From contig CALMMQ010000045.1 in assembly GCA_937868725.1 (NCBI GenBank), positions 1 to 64,000 on the forward strand: a stretch of DNA of 64,000 bases. Reading direction: 5' to 3'. Positions within the stretch are counted from its first letter, which is position 1. Every line of letters starts with the position of its first letter. This DNA is from an uncultured Pleomorphomonas sp. (GTDB taxonomy: Bacteria; Pseudomonadota; Alphaproteobacteria; Rhizobiales; Pleomorphomonadaceae). This document shows, piece by piece, positions 28,793 through 37,053 of the stretch. The notes under the pieces were generated by a model. The model saw only the letters and a program-made list of their open reading frames with translations, had not been told where the DNA came from and searched no databases. A program made the translations under genes and the position numbers.

Positions 28793-29188
28793 TCAGAGAC
28801 GGCCGATGGCGTCGATGAGCAGCTTGGCGAACACGGCCCAGCCGGCGCCGGTGAGCCAGACGAGCGTGAAGGCACCGACGATGCCGCCGACGACGCCGGC
28901 GACGGCGCCGATGACCACGGCACGCCAGAAACCGCCCCAGACGCCGATCAGCGTCGCCGCCGGCTGGTCCTCGGCCTGCTGCCGCGACAGCACCGGCAGG
29001 GCGCGGCCGGGGGAACCGGCGTCGATGCGGTCATCGGGACCGAGCGTCAGCCCGGCCTTCGGTCGCGGCCCGGCATCGAGGCGAGGCTCCATCTTGCCGT
29101 CGCGGCGGTCGGCGACCTCCAGGACGTCGTCATCGGTGTCGAGAAGCGACCCGAAGTCCGGCTCGATGGTGCGCGCGTGCATATTCAT
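28793..29188 (-). CDS. Small membrane protein of unknown function
   Basis: A 131-residue protein that I do not recognise. The N-terminal half is acidic and soluble (SLLDTDDDVLEVADRRDG). The C-terminal third is hydrophobic, with GFWRAVVIGAVAGVVGGIVG and FTLVWLTGAGWAVFAKLLID, probably one or two membrane passes. I chose ATG 29188; a longer frame to 29617 extends into the promoter of the divergent barrel gene and has an unnatural composition. Confidence 0.6.
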   Translation of the reverse strand: MNMHARTIEPDFGSLLDTDDDVLEVADRRDGKMEPRLDAGPRPKAGLTLGPDDRIDAGSPGRALPVLSRQQAEDQPAATLIGVWGGFWRAVVIGAVAGVVGGIVGAFTLVWLTGAGWAVFAKLLIDAIGRL

Positions 29189-29462
29189 GATTTCGCCCTG
29201 ACTGTTCAACCAGGCCCTGATAGCCCCGGTTTGCGGCATTTCTGCGAGCCGTCGAACCGATGCGGGGCAAGGGACCGGCGCGGCTCGCCGGCCTGTCGGC
29301 GGCGGCTGTCCCGTACTTCTACTGTGTCGCGCAATAGCGACAGTCGTCGGAGCGCTTGTAGCGCTGGCGCTCTGGCATTGTCCGATGCGGCTTGCCGTCG
29401 CCGACGGAAAGCCATGAACTGCAAGATAGAGACTCAAGCTGGGCCAGGGATGGAGGGGCAGG

Positions 29463-30278
29463 ATGCCAGGCAAGGCGGTGAGAATTTTGGCCGTGGGAGC
29501 GGTTGCAACCACACTCGGCCTATCTTGCACAGCAATGGCGACCGGCGATGCTGTGGCCGCGGACCTTGCGGCGGGGCAGACCGCCGGCCCCGACACCGGC
29601 GGCTGGCAAATCGACATTGCCAGCTACGGCTGGTTTTCCGGGTTCAAGGGAAAGACGGCGACGCTGCCGCCGCTGCCGGCGGCCGACGTCGACCTCAGCT
29701 TCGGCGACATCCTGTCCAACCTCGACGGCGCGCTCATGGGCGTCGCCTATGCCCGCAACGACCGGCTGATCCTGTACAGCGACCTGATGTACTCCCGCCT
29801 GTCAACCAGCGAGAACTTCGCGACGTCGATCTCGACGTCGCTCAAACTCTCGACGACATCGCTCATCGCCTCGGCCGGCATTGGCTACAATCTGGTGGAC
29901 GACCCTTCTTATGCGATCGACCTCCTGGCCGGGGCACGTCTTTACAACGTCGACACCAAGGCGACTCTGAGCCTTCCAAGCATCGGTATCAGCAAATCCG
30001 GGAATACCAACGAAACGTGGGCTGACCCGATGGTCGGGGTGCGGTTCAATGCCAGGATCACCGACAGCCTGTACCTGACGTCATGGGCGTTTGCTGGCGG
30101 GTTCGACGTCGGCTCGAAGTTCTCGTGGGATCTGTTCGGCGGCGTCGGCTACAAGATCGACGAGAAGTACTCGCTGATCGTCGGCTACCGCGGCCTTGGC
30201 GTCGACTACACGCACGGCGACTATGTTTACGATGTTGTGCAGCAGGGCCCGATCGCCGGGCTGAAGGTCCATTTCTGA
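29463..30278 (+). CDS. Outer-membrane beta-barrel protein
   Basis: A 271-residue exported protein. The signal peptide (about 1-33) ends near GDAVAA. The mature part alternates polar and hydrophobic residues, has repeated aromatic belts (WQIDIASYGWFSGF, LILYSDLMYSRL, YSLIVGYRGLGVDY) and ends with KVHF, a C-terminal Phe as in barrels inserted by the Bam complex. GGAGGGG precedes the ATG. It resembles small opacity/OmpW-like barrels of rhizobia. A strong terminator follows, so it is monocistronic. Its function is unknown. Confidence 0.8.
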   Translation: MPGKAVRILAVGAVATTLGLSCTAMATGDAVAADLAAGQTAGPDTGGWQIDIASYGWFSGFKGKTATLPPLPAADVDLSFGDILSNLDGALMGVAYARNDRLILYSDLMYSRLSTSENFATSISTSLKLSTTSLIASAGIGYNLVDDPSYAIDLLAGARLYNVDTKATLSLPSIGISKSGNTNETWADPMVGVRFNARITDSLYLTSWAFAGGFDVGSKFSWDLFGGVGYKIDEKYSLIVGYRGLGVDYTHGDYVYDVVQQGPIAGLKVHF

Positions 30279-30299
30279 ACGAAAGCGCCGCGAATAGAC

Positions 30300-30332
30300 A
30301 ACCCCGCCGCATCATATGGACGCGGCGGGGTT
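30300..30332 (+). terminator. Terminator after the outer-membrane barrel gene
   Basis: AACCCCGCCGC (30300-30310) pairs perfectly with GCGGCGGGGTT (30322-30332), followed by a T-containing stretch. It lies 21 bases after the stop codon and may also serve the convergent phosphoesterase gene. Confidence 0.8.
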
Positions 30333-30349
30333 CGATCTGTTTCGTCTGC

Positions 30350-30395
30350 AGCGATTTCCCGTCGACCGGACGATGCCGTCAGGCCAGACAGCGCT
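30350..30395 (+). repeat. Dispersed palindromic repeat, partial copy C (46 bp)
   Basis: AGCGATTTCCCGTCGACC onward matches the second half of copy B (32678-32723) at 38 of 46 positions by hand alignment. It lies between two convergent genes. The hairpin arms are degraded compared with copies A and B. Confidence 0.7.
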
Positions 30396-30436
30396 CCAGC
30401 TGGTTGGCCGCGATGGCCAAAAAGTGGCTGGCGCCA

Positions 30437-32218
30437 TCAGACCTTCGGGTAGAGCGCCTTCAGCTTGGCGGCCATCTCCGGGCTCAGCTTCTTGACCAGC
30501 TTGGCGTTGTACGAGCCTGACGGCATCGGATGGATGGTCGGGTCCTTGGTCGGGTTGAAGTTCCGGAACTCGGGCCTGATGATCTGCTGGGCCGCCACCG
30601 CGTACCGGCGCGAGATCGCCGCCGGCGAACCTTCCTTGACCGAGGGATCGACGTTGATGGTCTCTATCGTCACCGTGTGGTCGCTGTTGAGATAGATGTC
30701 GAAGGTGCGCAACTGCTGGGGGAAGTCGCGCAGCGAGCAGGTTTCGACATGCCAGAAACCCTTCTCGGGCGCCTTGACCGGATCGGGCGAGATGAACGCC
30801 TTGACGGTGTTGAGGTGGCGGTGTCCAGCGAGCCACATCAACAGGTTGGGGTGGCTGTGCAGCTCTTCGAGCAGGCCGTCGATCGTCACGGCGTTCTGCG
30901 GATCGAGCCACCAGCACATCTCCGAACGCGGTTCGCTCGGCTCGACGCCGATCGGAATGTGAGCGGCGATGATCATCAGCTGACCGGCGGCGTCGCCGTC
31001 CGCCAGTTCCTGCTTGAGCCAGGCCCAGCGGGCTTCGTCGAGGAAGCCGTGGCCGTGGATATCGAGCGACTTGTCGTCGTCCTTCTGCGTGTTGTCGAGC
31101 GAGATCACTTTGATCGGCACGTCGGCCTTGGGCACAAAGCTGAAGCAGCCGAAACCCTTCTCGGCGTTGGCCTTGTCGAAACCGTGGCCGACCGGGTTCG
31201 ACGTGGTGTTGAAGAACTCCGTCAGCCACTCCGCCGTGGTCAGCGAACGACGGTCCGGGTCGGGCGCGACCTTGGGCGCGCTCGGGAAGTCCTTGACTTC
31301 ACCGGCGAACTTGACGTCGCCGAACGGCTTCGAACCATCGAAGACGCCCATGTAGTAATCGTGGCCGGTGATTTTCCGCGGGTCGGCCAGCACGTCACCG
31401 GCGGCGAACATCTCGTCGGCGACATAGGACTGCCGGAGATCGGCGCGCGGGCCATGATCGACCGAAACCGAGCCGAGCCAGAAGTGATCGTGGTTGCCGA
31501 GCACCTGATACCAGGGGATGGACTTGTCGAGGCCGACCGCCTTGAACGGCTTCTGGAAGTCGACGCTGTCCTCGCCGAGGTGGGCGCCGGAGCTTGGATG
31601 GATCATCTTGCCGTCGAGGACGTCGATGTACCACCGGAGTTCGTTGTACTGCGTGCTGTTGGCGGCGTCGCCGAGCGAAATGCCGAAGTCGAACGGCTGC
31701 GTCTTGTGCATGGCGTTGACCGTCTGCACGGCCGCATCAAGCACATGGGTCGTATAGAGCATCACGCCCGAGCACAGCGACTGCGTAACCGAAATCTCCG
31801 GATGCAGACGCTGGATGTAGATGCCCTGGTTGGGCGCTTCCTTGTCGGTGATGTGGATGTCGCTGATCGAGAAGAACTTGAGCAGCCGGTGCTTCTGGTC
31901 GACAGCCGCCGCGTCATAGGCTGACGGCATCAGGTCGAGGCGGGTCACCGGCTTGTCGGGCGCGCCGTAGGTCCACTTGCCAAAACCGTGCTCGTCATAC
32001 TTGGCCAGCTCGAAGACCTCGACCTTGGCGGTAGGCGTGGCGCCGACGACAATCGTCCGCTCGGCCGTCGTCAGGACGTCCGGGTCGATGGGAAATTCGC
32101 CAGCCGCGTTCTGACCGACCGCGCTCCTGGTCGCGGCTCCGAGCCTGCTGATGGCCAACGCGGACACCGATGCCGCCAACACACCAATGCCGAAACTACG
32201 GCGGGTCATGCTATTCAA
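30437..32218 (-). CDS. Tat-exported metallophosphoesterase (TIGR03768-like)
   Basis: A 593-residue protein with a twin-arginine signal (MTRRSFGIGVLAASVSALA). The calcineurin-like metal site is spread over FFSISDIHITDKEAP, SLGDAANSTQYNELR, VLGNHDHFWLG, AHIPIG and LMWLAGHRHLN. The whole pattern matches a family of large exported phosphoesterases known only from genomes. It probably folds in the cytoplasm with its metals and is exported by Tat. The TTG at 32218 has AGGGAG at the right distance (seven bases); the ATG at 32209 is the more usual codon but is spaced 16 bases. The natural substrate is unknown. Confidence 0.85.
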   Translation of the reverse strand: MNSMTRRSFGIGVLAASVSALAISRLGAATRSAVGQNAAGEFPIDPDVLTTAERTIVVGATPTAKVEVFELAKYDEHGFGKWTYGAPDKPVTRLDLMPSAYDAAAVDQKHRLLKFFSISDIHITDKEAPNQGIYIQRLHPEISVTQSLCSGVMLYTTHVLDAAVQTVNAMHKTQPFDFGISLGDAANSTQYNELRWYIDVLDGKMIHPSSGAHLGEDSVDFQKPFKAVGLDKSIPWYQVLGNHDHFWLGSVSVDHGPRADLRQSYVADEMFAAGDVLADPRKITGHDYYMGVFDGSKPFGDVKFAGEVKDFPSAPKVAPDPDRRSLTTAEWLTEFFNTTSNPVGHGFDKANAEKGFGCFSFVPKADVPIKVISLDNTQKDDDKSLDIHGHGFLDEARWAWLKQELADGDAAGQLMIIAAHIPIGVEPSEPRSEMCWWLDPQNAVTIDGLLEELHSHPNLLMWLAGHRHLNTVKAFISPDPVKAPEKGFWHVETCSLRDFPQQLRTFDIYLNSDHTVTIETINVDPSVKEGSPAAISRRYAVAAQQIIRPEFRNFNPTKDPTIHPMPSGSYNAKLVKKLSPEMAAKLKALYPKV

Positions 32219-32959
32219 GACGAATCTCCCTTACGGTTGTCACCCGGTCTTTTGTCAGCGCCCGTCTCGATCAGGAGAGAAAACGATGGGCCGGGTTTGA
32301 TGGTGCGCCTCTGCCCCCTGGGGGGCGGAGGTCCGGCTCGCGGTCAGGTAGGCAGGAGTTGAGCGACCCCGGCATGGTGACGGCGACCCGGCATGAGCGT
32401 GCGTGCGCATCTCGGCTTGATAAGCGGCGCAGATGCAAAAGACTTTGACCGTCGGAGGACACGCACTCAAAAGTACATAGACTTGACGACCCGCAGGCTA
32501 TTACCCAACTACTTTACGAATTGTAACGATTTTAGCTCGATGCCCCAGGAAACACGCCGCATCTTCTTAGCATAAAATACCTATAACGCTTTCCAATATA
32601 CATGACTTTCTAGAGCATCCGCCGATCAGGTTGCACCAACCTGATCGATAAGCGGCTACTCAAGCCTTTGAATTTGGAGCGATTTCTTATCGACCTGACG
32701 ATGCAGTCAGGTCGGAAAGCGCTTGGCCGACAAGGAATCGTGTCCGACACAGGAGAACGATCCCCGCCGAAGTCAGGAGGGCAACCATCAAGCCATTATC
32801 TTGTTGGCTTTTGCCGATCATGCGCAGCCGCGCCTTGGGTCTGCCGGGCCACAGATGCCAAACCCGCCTTGCCTGCGCTCAGGGACCATCCGGTCTCGCC
32901 GCAGCCTACAAATCGGTGCCGAACCACTTCAACGCACCTCATTGCCTTGGTGAAGCCCA
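32219..32959. other. Intergenic region upstream of the phosphoesterase
   Basis: About 740 bases. It must hold the promoter of the phosphoesterase gene and it contains repeat copy B (32609-32723). The stretch 32480-32620 is AT-rich. Short open frames on both strands (for example 32668-33075) lack ribosome-binding sites and recognisable protein patterns, so I see no gene here. Confidence 0.5.
32609..32723 (+). repeat. Dispersed palindromic repeat, copy B (115 bp)
   Basis: Starts TCTAGAGCATCCGCCGATCA and ends CAGGTCGGAAAGCGCT. It aligns end to end with the reverse complement of copy A (11296-11410). Two hairpins: GATCAGGTTG/CAACCTGATC at 32624-32645 and CGACCTGA/TCAGGTCG at 32691-32714. The hairpin arms differ from copy A by paired changes, so the structure is kept (CATGTTG/CAACATG in A, CAGGTTG/CAACCTG in B). 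Confidence 0.82.
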
Positions 32960-33673
32960 TCACGGAAAGAAGACCTCCACCTTGCCGGGATCGCGAGCCG
33001 TTTCCTCAAGAAGCATCGCAAGATGCGAGGGCTCTACTTGCGGAATGGCAACACCGGCAGGCATGTCCAGCTTGACGTGTCCGCCCTCAACCGCCTGATG
33101 AAACGCACTGGAACGGATAATAGCGCTCACCGTGATCAGGCCGACTTCGATGTTTTCGCCCACCAGTTCGCCCTGCAGGGAATAAAGATAGTTGCGCGCG
33201 GCCGCCATGGCCGGCCCGGGTCCGCTGAGGAAGGGGGCCGGATACGCCGCCGATCCGCCGAAGCCGGCAAGAATCGTTCCGCCACCCTGTTTGCGCAAGT
33301 ACGGCAGAACGGCCTGAACGACGCCGACCAGACCGAGGAACATGACCCGAAGCGTGGTCAGCATAGCCTCCGGCTGGATAGCCTGAGCGGGGGTAAAGCC
33401 GCCATTACCGTTGGGCGAATAATGGACAGCATCAATGCGGCCATAGGACGCGCGGATCGCATCGACCGCAGCCGCGATACTCGCCTGATCGGCCAGATCG
33501 ACTTGGAACGTTTCCGCTTCAAATCCCTCCGCCAAGAGCCCGCGCCGCAGCTCGGCCAGATTGTCGGGATTTCGCGCCAGCAGAGCGACACGGTATCCCT
33601 TCTGCGCATAATGGCGAGCGACGCCGAGACCGAGGCCTGGGCCAGCGCCGAACACGGCGATCACTTTTTCCAT
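32960..33673 (-). CDS. SDR-family protein lacking the usual YxxxK
   Basis: A 237-residue Rossmann-fold protein. The cofactor loop is VFGAGPGLGLGVARHYAQKG, and LARNPDNL and FQVDLAD fit short-chain dehydrogenases. In place of the catalytic Tyr-x-x-x-Lys the segment reads SGPGPAMAAARNYLYSLQGE, so the Tyr and Lys are absent from their normal places and activity is doubtful. ATG 33673 has AAAGGGA upstream. It is divergent from an HxlR regulator gene, a common pairing for stress-responsive oxidoreductases. Confidence 0.8.
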   Translation of the reverse strand: MEKVIAVFGAGPGLGLGVARHYAQKGYRVALLARNPDNLAELRRGLLAEGFEAETFQVDLADQASIAAAVDAIRASYGRIDAVHYSPNGNGGFTPAQAIQPEAMLTTLRVMFLGLVGVVQAVLPYLRKQGGGTILAGFGGSAAYPAPFLSGPGPAMAAARNYLYSLQGELVGENIEVGLITVSAIIRSSAFHQAVEGGHVKLDMPAGVAIPQVEPSHLAMLLEETARDPGKVEVFFP

Positions 33674-33688
33674 AGAATGTCCCTTTCC

Positions 33689-33703
33689 GTTACCGATCGT
33701 AAC
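33689..33703. promoter_or_regulatory. Candidate HxlR operator
   Basis: The inverted repeat GTTAC-CGATC-GTAAC lies between the divergent SDR and HxlR genes, 15 bases upstream of the SDR start codon. Two more GTAAC copies occur at 33758-33762 and 33769-33773. HxlR proteins bind such inverted repeats as dimers. Assignment to this regulator is inference. Confidence 0.4.
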
Positions 33704-33776
33704 GTCGTATATGACATGCTGAAGGAGGCGCACAAGACGTGCCTTTTTCCGCATGTCGTAACCGCAAAGTAACGTG

Positions 33777-34169
33777 ATGGAAAAGCATTCGCTGGCAGAC
33801 GCTTGCTACGTTCGGGACCTTCTCAACCGCGTCATCGGCGGTTGGGCACCGCTTGTCCTTCGCGCCATTGGTGCCGAGGAGCGGCGCTTTTCCTATCTCG
33901 AAAGGGAAGTGGAGGAAATTTCCCGCCGCATGCTGGCGAAGACGTTGCGCGTGCTCGAGGAAGACGGACTCGTTCTCCGGCGGGTGCATGCCACGAAGCC
34001 GATCAGCGTTACCTATCGTCTGTCCGAACTCGGGGCCGAGCTACTTCCGCTGATGGAATCGATTTCGCAATGGGCGTTGACGAACGAACACCGCATTCTT
34101 GCCGCTCGCGCTGCCTATCAAAGCGTTGAAGCGGTGACGGAATTGGCGAGCCGATCAGCAGGTCGATGA
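33777..34169 (+). CDS. HxlR/MarR-type winged-helix regulator
   Basis: A 130-residue HxlR-family DNA-binding protein. The sequence GGWAPLVLRAIGAEERRFSYLEREVEEISRRML shows the helix-turn-helix (normally KWtllIL..L..G..RF.eL...i..is.kmL). VLEEDGLVLRRVHATKPISVTYRLSELG is the wing. There is no N-terminal cysteine like the redox-sensing YodB; one Cys is present at the start (DACYVRDLL), close to where QorR/HypR-type sensors carry theirs. ATG 33777 is preceded by an in-frame GTG at 33774. It probably represses the divergent SDR gene. Confidence 0.82.
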   Translation: MEKHSLADACYVRDLLNRVIGGWAPLVLRAIGAEERRFSYLEREVEEISRRMLAKTLRVLEEDGLVLRRVHATKPISVTYRLSELGAELLPLMESISQWALTNEHRILAARAAYQSVEAVTELASRSAGR

Positions 34170-34618
34170 ACATATCCTCGGGTTCACGGTCCTCGGGATC
34201 ATCATCTGCCTCAAGATGAAAATCGAATCGCTGAACTGTCCGCTGCAAACGTATTCCATAATGGAATCATGTATTTATCTAAGCAATGAAATTTGGATTA
34301 AATAGTAAATAAGCTGAGGAAACCGATCTCAAATAACGGTCGATGCCATCATAAGTGAATGGCCTGCATCAACCGAAAGGTTTCTTCGATCTCCGTGGAC
34401 GATTGTTTAACCAACAATCCGAATGAACAGAACTGAAATGTAAAATCCAGACATGAGCCTTCGTAGAAAAATATTCTAATCAACCGAAGACTATACGAAC
34501 ATTTCTAGCGTCAAACGCCGCCGTTTCTACGTTTAGCTCCGCACCAGACTGCCTCTGCCGGACGCAACTACGTATGGTCGGCGGCTTTAGCGTACCACAG
34601 AGTATAATCGGCGGAATT
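34170..34618. other. AT-rich intergenic region before tRNA-Arg
   Basis: About 450 bases, strongly AT-rich between 34240 and 34480 compared with neighbouring genes. I find no gene with a ribosome-binding site. The AT-rich patch beside a tRNA could be a scar of an old insertion, but no att-like repeat is visible. Confidence 0.45.
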
Positions 34619-34695
34619 TGGCGCGCCCGGCGAGATTCGAACTCACGACCTTCGCCTTCGGAGGGCGACACTCTATCCAGCTGAGCTACGGGCGC
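34619..34695 (-). tRNA. tRNA-Arg (anticodon CCG)
   Basis: A 77-base cloverleaf on the minus strand. The acceptor GCGCCCG pairs with CGGGCGC, then discriminator G and an encoded CCA. The D-arm is GCTCAGCTGGATAGAGT. The anticodon stem TCGCC/GGCGA encloses loop CTCCGAA with anticodon CCG, reading CGG. The T-arm contains GTTCGAATC. Confidence 0.95.
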
Positions 34696-34803
34696 ACTGC
34701 TGATCGCGGCAACGAAGCACCGCAACAAGTGAAGGTCCGTATACCCGATGTCGTCGCCGAGGCAAAGAGGAAAGTTGGCCGCCGGACGGGAGCAATGGAC
34801 CGC

Positions 34804-35316
34804 TCAGTTGAGGTGGTCGCGGATCGACTTGAAGCGGAGGGCCAGTTCGTCCTGGTTGTTGCTGGCCGCCGCCTTGTTGGTGGCGACGTAGCCAGGCACC
34901 TCGATGCCCTGGCGCATCATCTCCTCGACGGAGATGCGGCCGCCGTCGATCATCCGGCCCGTCTTGGGGTCGGTGTAGTAGTGATGATAGATCTCGTGGG
35001 TTTCCTGCCAGTAGGTGTGCGTCACCTTGGCGGCGAGGTCGGCATCGCCGGACTGCTGACCGGTGGTGACGATCGGCTGGGCCAACGGCTCGCTGCGCCG
35101 CTCCAGCATGACCCACACCGCCGCCACCATCAGCATGGCGACGATGGCAACGCCGGCGACGATGGCGAACGACTTGATGTCCTGGTGACCGAACAGCGCC
35201 TGCTGGCGCGTTGATGCCGACATGGCGCGACCGCCAGCCTTGCCCCGGGGACTGCCGGCGGCCAGCGTTCCCGCCGCAAGGCGTGTCGTCGTCTTCTGAT
35301 TGGCCAGCCGGGACAT
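34804..35316 (-). CDS. Single-pass membrane protein of unknown function
   Basis: A 170-residue protein that I do not recognise. A basic N-terminal region (about 1-45) is followed by one membrane segment (FAIVAGVAIVAMLMVAAVWVM, about 50-71). A soluble domain follows with conserved-looking aromatics and acidic residues (THTYWQETHEIYHHYYTDP, then TGRMIDGGRISVEEMMRQG) and a C-terminal FKSIRDHLN. GGGAGA lies six bases before the ATG. The His/Tyr-rich stretch could bind a metal, which is speculation. It lies near tRNA-Arg with no operon partner. Confidence 0.65.
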   Translation of the reverse strand: MSRLANQKTTTRLAAGTLAAGSPRGKAGGRAMSASTRQQALFGHQDIKSFAIVAGVAIVAMLMVAAVWVMLERRSEPLAQPIVTTGQQSGDADLAAKVTHTYWQETHEIYHHYYTDPKTGRMIDGGRISVEEMMRQGIEVPGYVATNKAAASNNQDELALRFKSIRDHLN

Positions 35317-35526
35317 GGTCGTCTCCCTGCCCCCCCGACCGGAACCGGTCGGGCACGGATAAACATCAACAACAAATATATGGGTCCAATAGTTGCCAAA
35401 TCAGTAGCGACCGCGGCGGAAATCCCGACGGCGGCGCGGCTTTCAGCGGGATTGTCGGCCGATTGGTTAACGGCAGGCAACCACGATCCGGGCAATTGTC
35501 GGCGTTTGGCCGGGCCAGCGGGCGCC

Positions 35527-36216
35527 TCAGCGCCCGGCGCCCTCGAGATGATAGCGCGCTTCCTTGACCAGGGCGGCGCCGCGGCTGGTGCCGATGCGGT
35601 TGGCGCCCGCTTCCAGCATCGACATGGCGTCGCTGACCGAGCGGATGCCGCCCGAGGCCTTGACGCCCATGTCCGGACCGACGGTGCGGCGCATCAGCGC
35701 CACCGCCTCGGCCGTGGCGCCGGTGCCGACGAAGCCGGTCGACGTCTTGACGAAATCGGCCCCAGCCGCCCTGGCGGCGAGACAGACGGCGACGATCTCG
35801 TCGTCGGTCAGCAGACTGATCTCGATGATGGCCTTGAGACAGAGCGGGCCGCAGTCGGCCTTGAGAGCGGCGATCTCGGCCCCGACCGGCCCGGCGCCCT
35901 CGCTCCGCAGCGTGCCGACGGAGATGACGGCGTCGATCTCACTCGCCCCCTGCTCGATGACCCAGTCAAGCTCGGCGCGCTTCAGGGCCGTCGGGCTGGC
36001 ACCGAGCGGAAAGCCGATGACCGAACACGTCCGCACCGCCGAACCGGCGAGGCAGGCGGCGACGCGCGGCACGTGGATCGGGTTGACGCAGACGGAGGCG
36101 AAGTTCCATTCGATCGCCTCCTGGCAATATTGCTCGACCTCGGCGGCGGTGACGTCCGACCTGAGGGTGGTGTGATCGATGAGCCGCGCCAGCTCGGCTG
36201 AGGTCCTGACGATCAT
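35527..36216 (-). CDS. deoC: Deoxyribose-phosphate aldolase
   Basis: A 229-residue class I aldolase that splits 2-deoxyribose-5-phosphate into acetaldehyde and glyceraldehyde-3-phosphate in deoxynucleoside breakdown. The Schiff-base lysine is Lys157 in DFVKTSTGF. The second conserved lysine is in MGVKASGGIR, and the aspartate in SEIDAVISVG. ATG 36216 has GGGGAGA six bases upstream; an extended frame to 36288 is unlikely. It stands alone, without deoA or deoD nearby. Confidence 0.95.
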   Translation of the reverse strand: MIVRTSAELARLIDHTTLRSDVTAAEVEQYCQEAIEWNFASVCVNPIHVPRVAACLAGSAVRTCSVIGFPLGASPTALKRAELDWVIEQGASEIDAVISVGTLRSEGAGPVGAEIAALKADCGPLCLKAIIEISLLTDDEIVAVCLAARAAGADFVKTSTGFVGTGATAEAVALMRRTVGPDMGVKASGGIRSVSDAMSMLEAGANRIGTSRGAALVKEARYHLEGAGR

Positions 36217-36528
36217 GCCTATCTCCCCTTTTGTCGCGATCACACCACAGCGCCGGCGATGGCGCCCAGGAAAATCACCCAGATTCAACTCGCTAGAGTT
36301 TGCCCCCGGCTTCGGCGCCGGTCAACCGGCACCGTCGGAGCGCCCGACACAAACACCATCTAGACGAAACTTCCATGACAGCGGCGCAGCCGCGCGGCCG
36401 GTGACTGATCAGGCCCCGTCATCGTTAATATGCTGTATAAATTCATGTTTTCGGCGCAGTAGAACATTTCTTAAGACTCGCGCAGCAGTATGGGCGGCAC
36501 GCCGACATTTACCGAGAGCGGTTCTGCC

Positions 36529-37053
36529 ATGGTGAGTTCCCCCCAGCCAACGCGTCGTGAAACCACCTTTGCGCCCGACGAGATCATCGTCTCCAAAACT
36601 GATCTCAAGGGGCGCATCACCTACGCCAATAACGTGTTCGTGCGCATGGCCGGCTATTCGCGCGCCGAGCTGGTCGGAGCGCCGCACTCGATCATCCGCC
36701 ACCCGGACATGCCGCGCGCCGTCTTCAAACTCTTGTGGGACCAGATCGGCGCCGAGCAGGAAATCTTCGCCTATGTCAAGAACATGGCCAAGAGCGGCGA
36801 CTTCTATTGGGTGTTCGCCCACGTGACGCCGTCCTACGACGAGGCCGGCAAGGTGGTGGGCTACCACTCCAACCGGCGCGTGCCGGAGCGGCGCATCATC
36901 GACGGCGTCATCACGCCGCTTTACGCCGATCTTCTGAAGATCGAACAATCCTTTGCCAACGCCAAGGACGGTCTTGCTGCCTCCTATGGTCGTCTTGTCG
37001 AAATCGTGAAGTCGAAAGCCGCCAGCTATGACGAACTCATCTTCTCGCTTTGA
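36529..37053 (+). CDS. Aer-like PAS domain protein
   Basis: A 174-residue protein consisting mainly of one PAS domain. Aer hallmarks are [61 protein letters not shown] and [11 protein letters not shown]. In E. coli Aer this PAS domain binds FAD and senses redox state. The C-terminal 60 residues are helical and could couple to the transducer. The stop lies 26 bases inside the downstream receptor gene, so the two are translated together. ATG 36529 is the best-supported start; ATG 36490 is possible. Confidence 0.85.
   Translation: MVSSPQPTRRETTFAPDEIIVSKTDLKGRITYANNVFVRMAGYSRAELVGAPHSIIRHPDMPRAVFKLLWDQIGAEQEIFAYVKNMAKSGDFYWVFAHVTPSYDEAGKVVGYHSNRRVPERRIIDGVITPLYADLLKIEQSFANAKDGLAASYGRLVEIVKSKAASYDELIFSL

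Noticed and set aside
32668..33075. Small open frames between the phosphoesterase and the SDR gene
   Set aside because: They start inside the dispersed repeat, overlap the SDR gene end and lack translation signals.
34240..34618. AT-rich patch beside tRNA-Arg as another integrated element
   Set aside because: No integrase, no direct repeat of the tRNA 3' end and no open frame of note were found.
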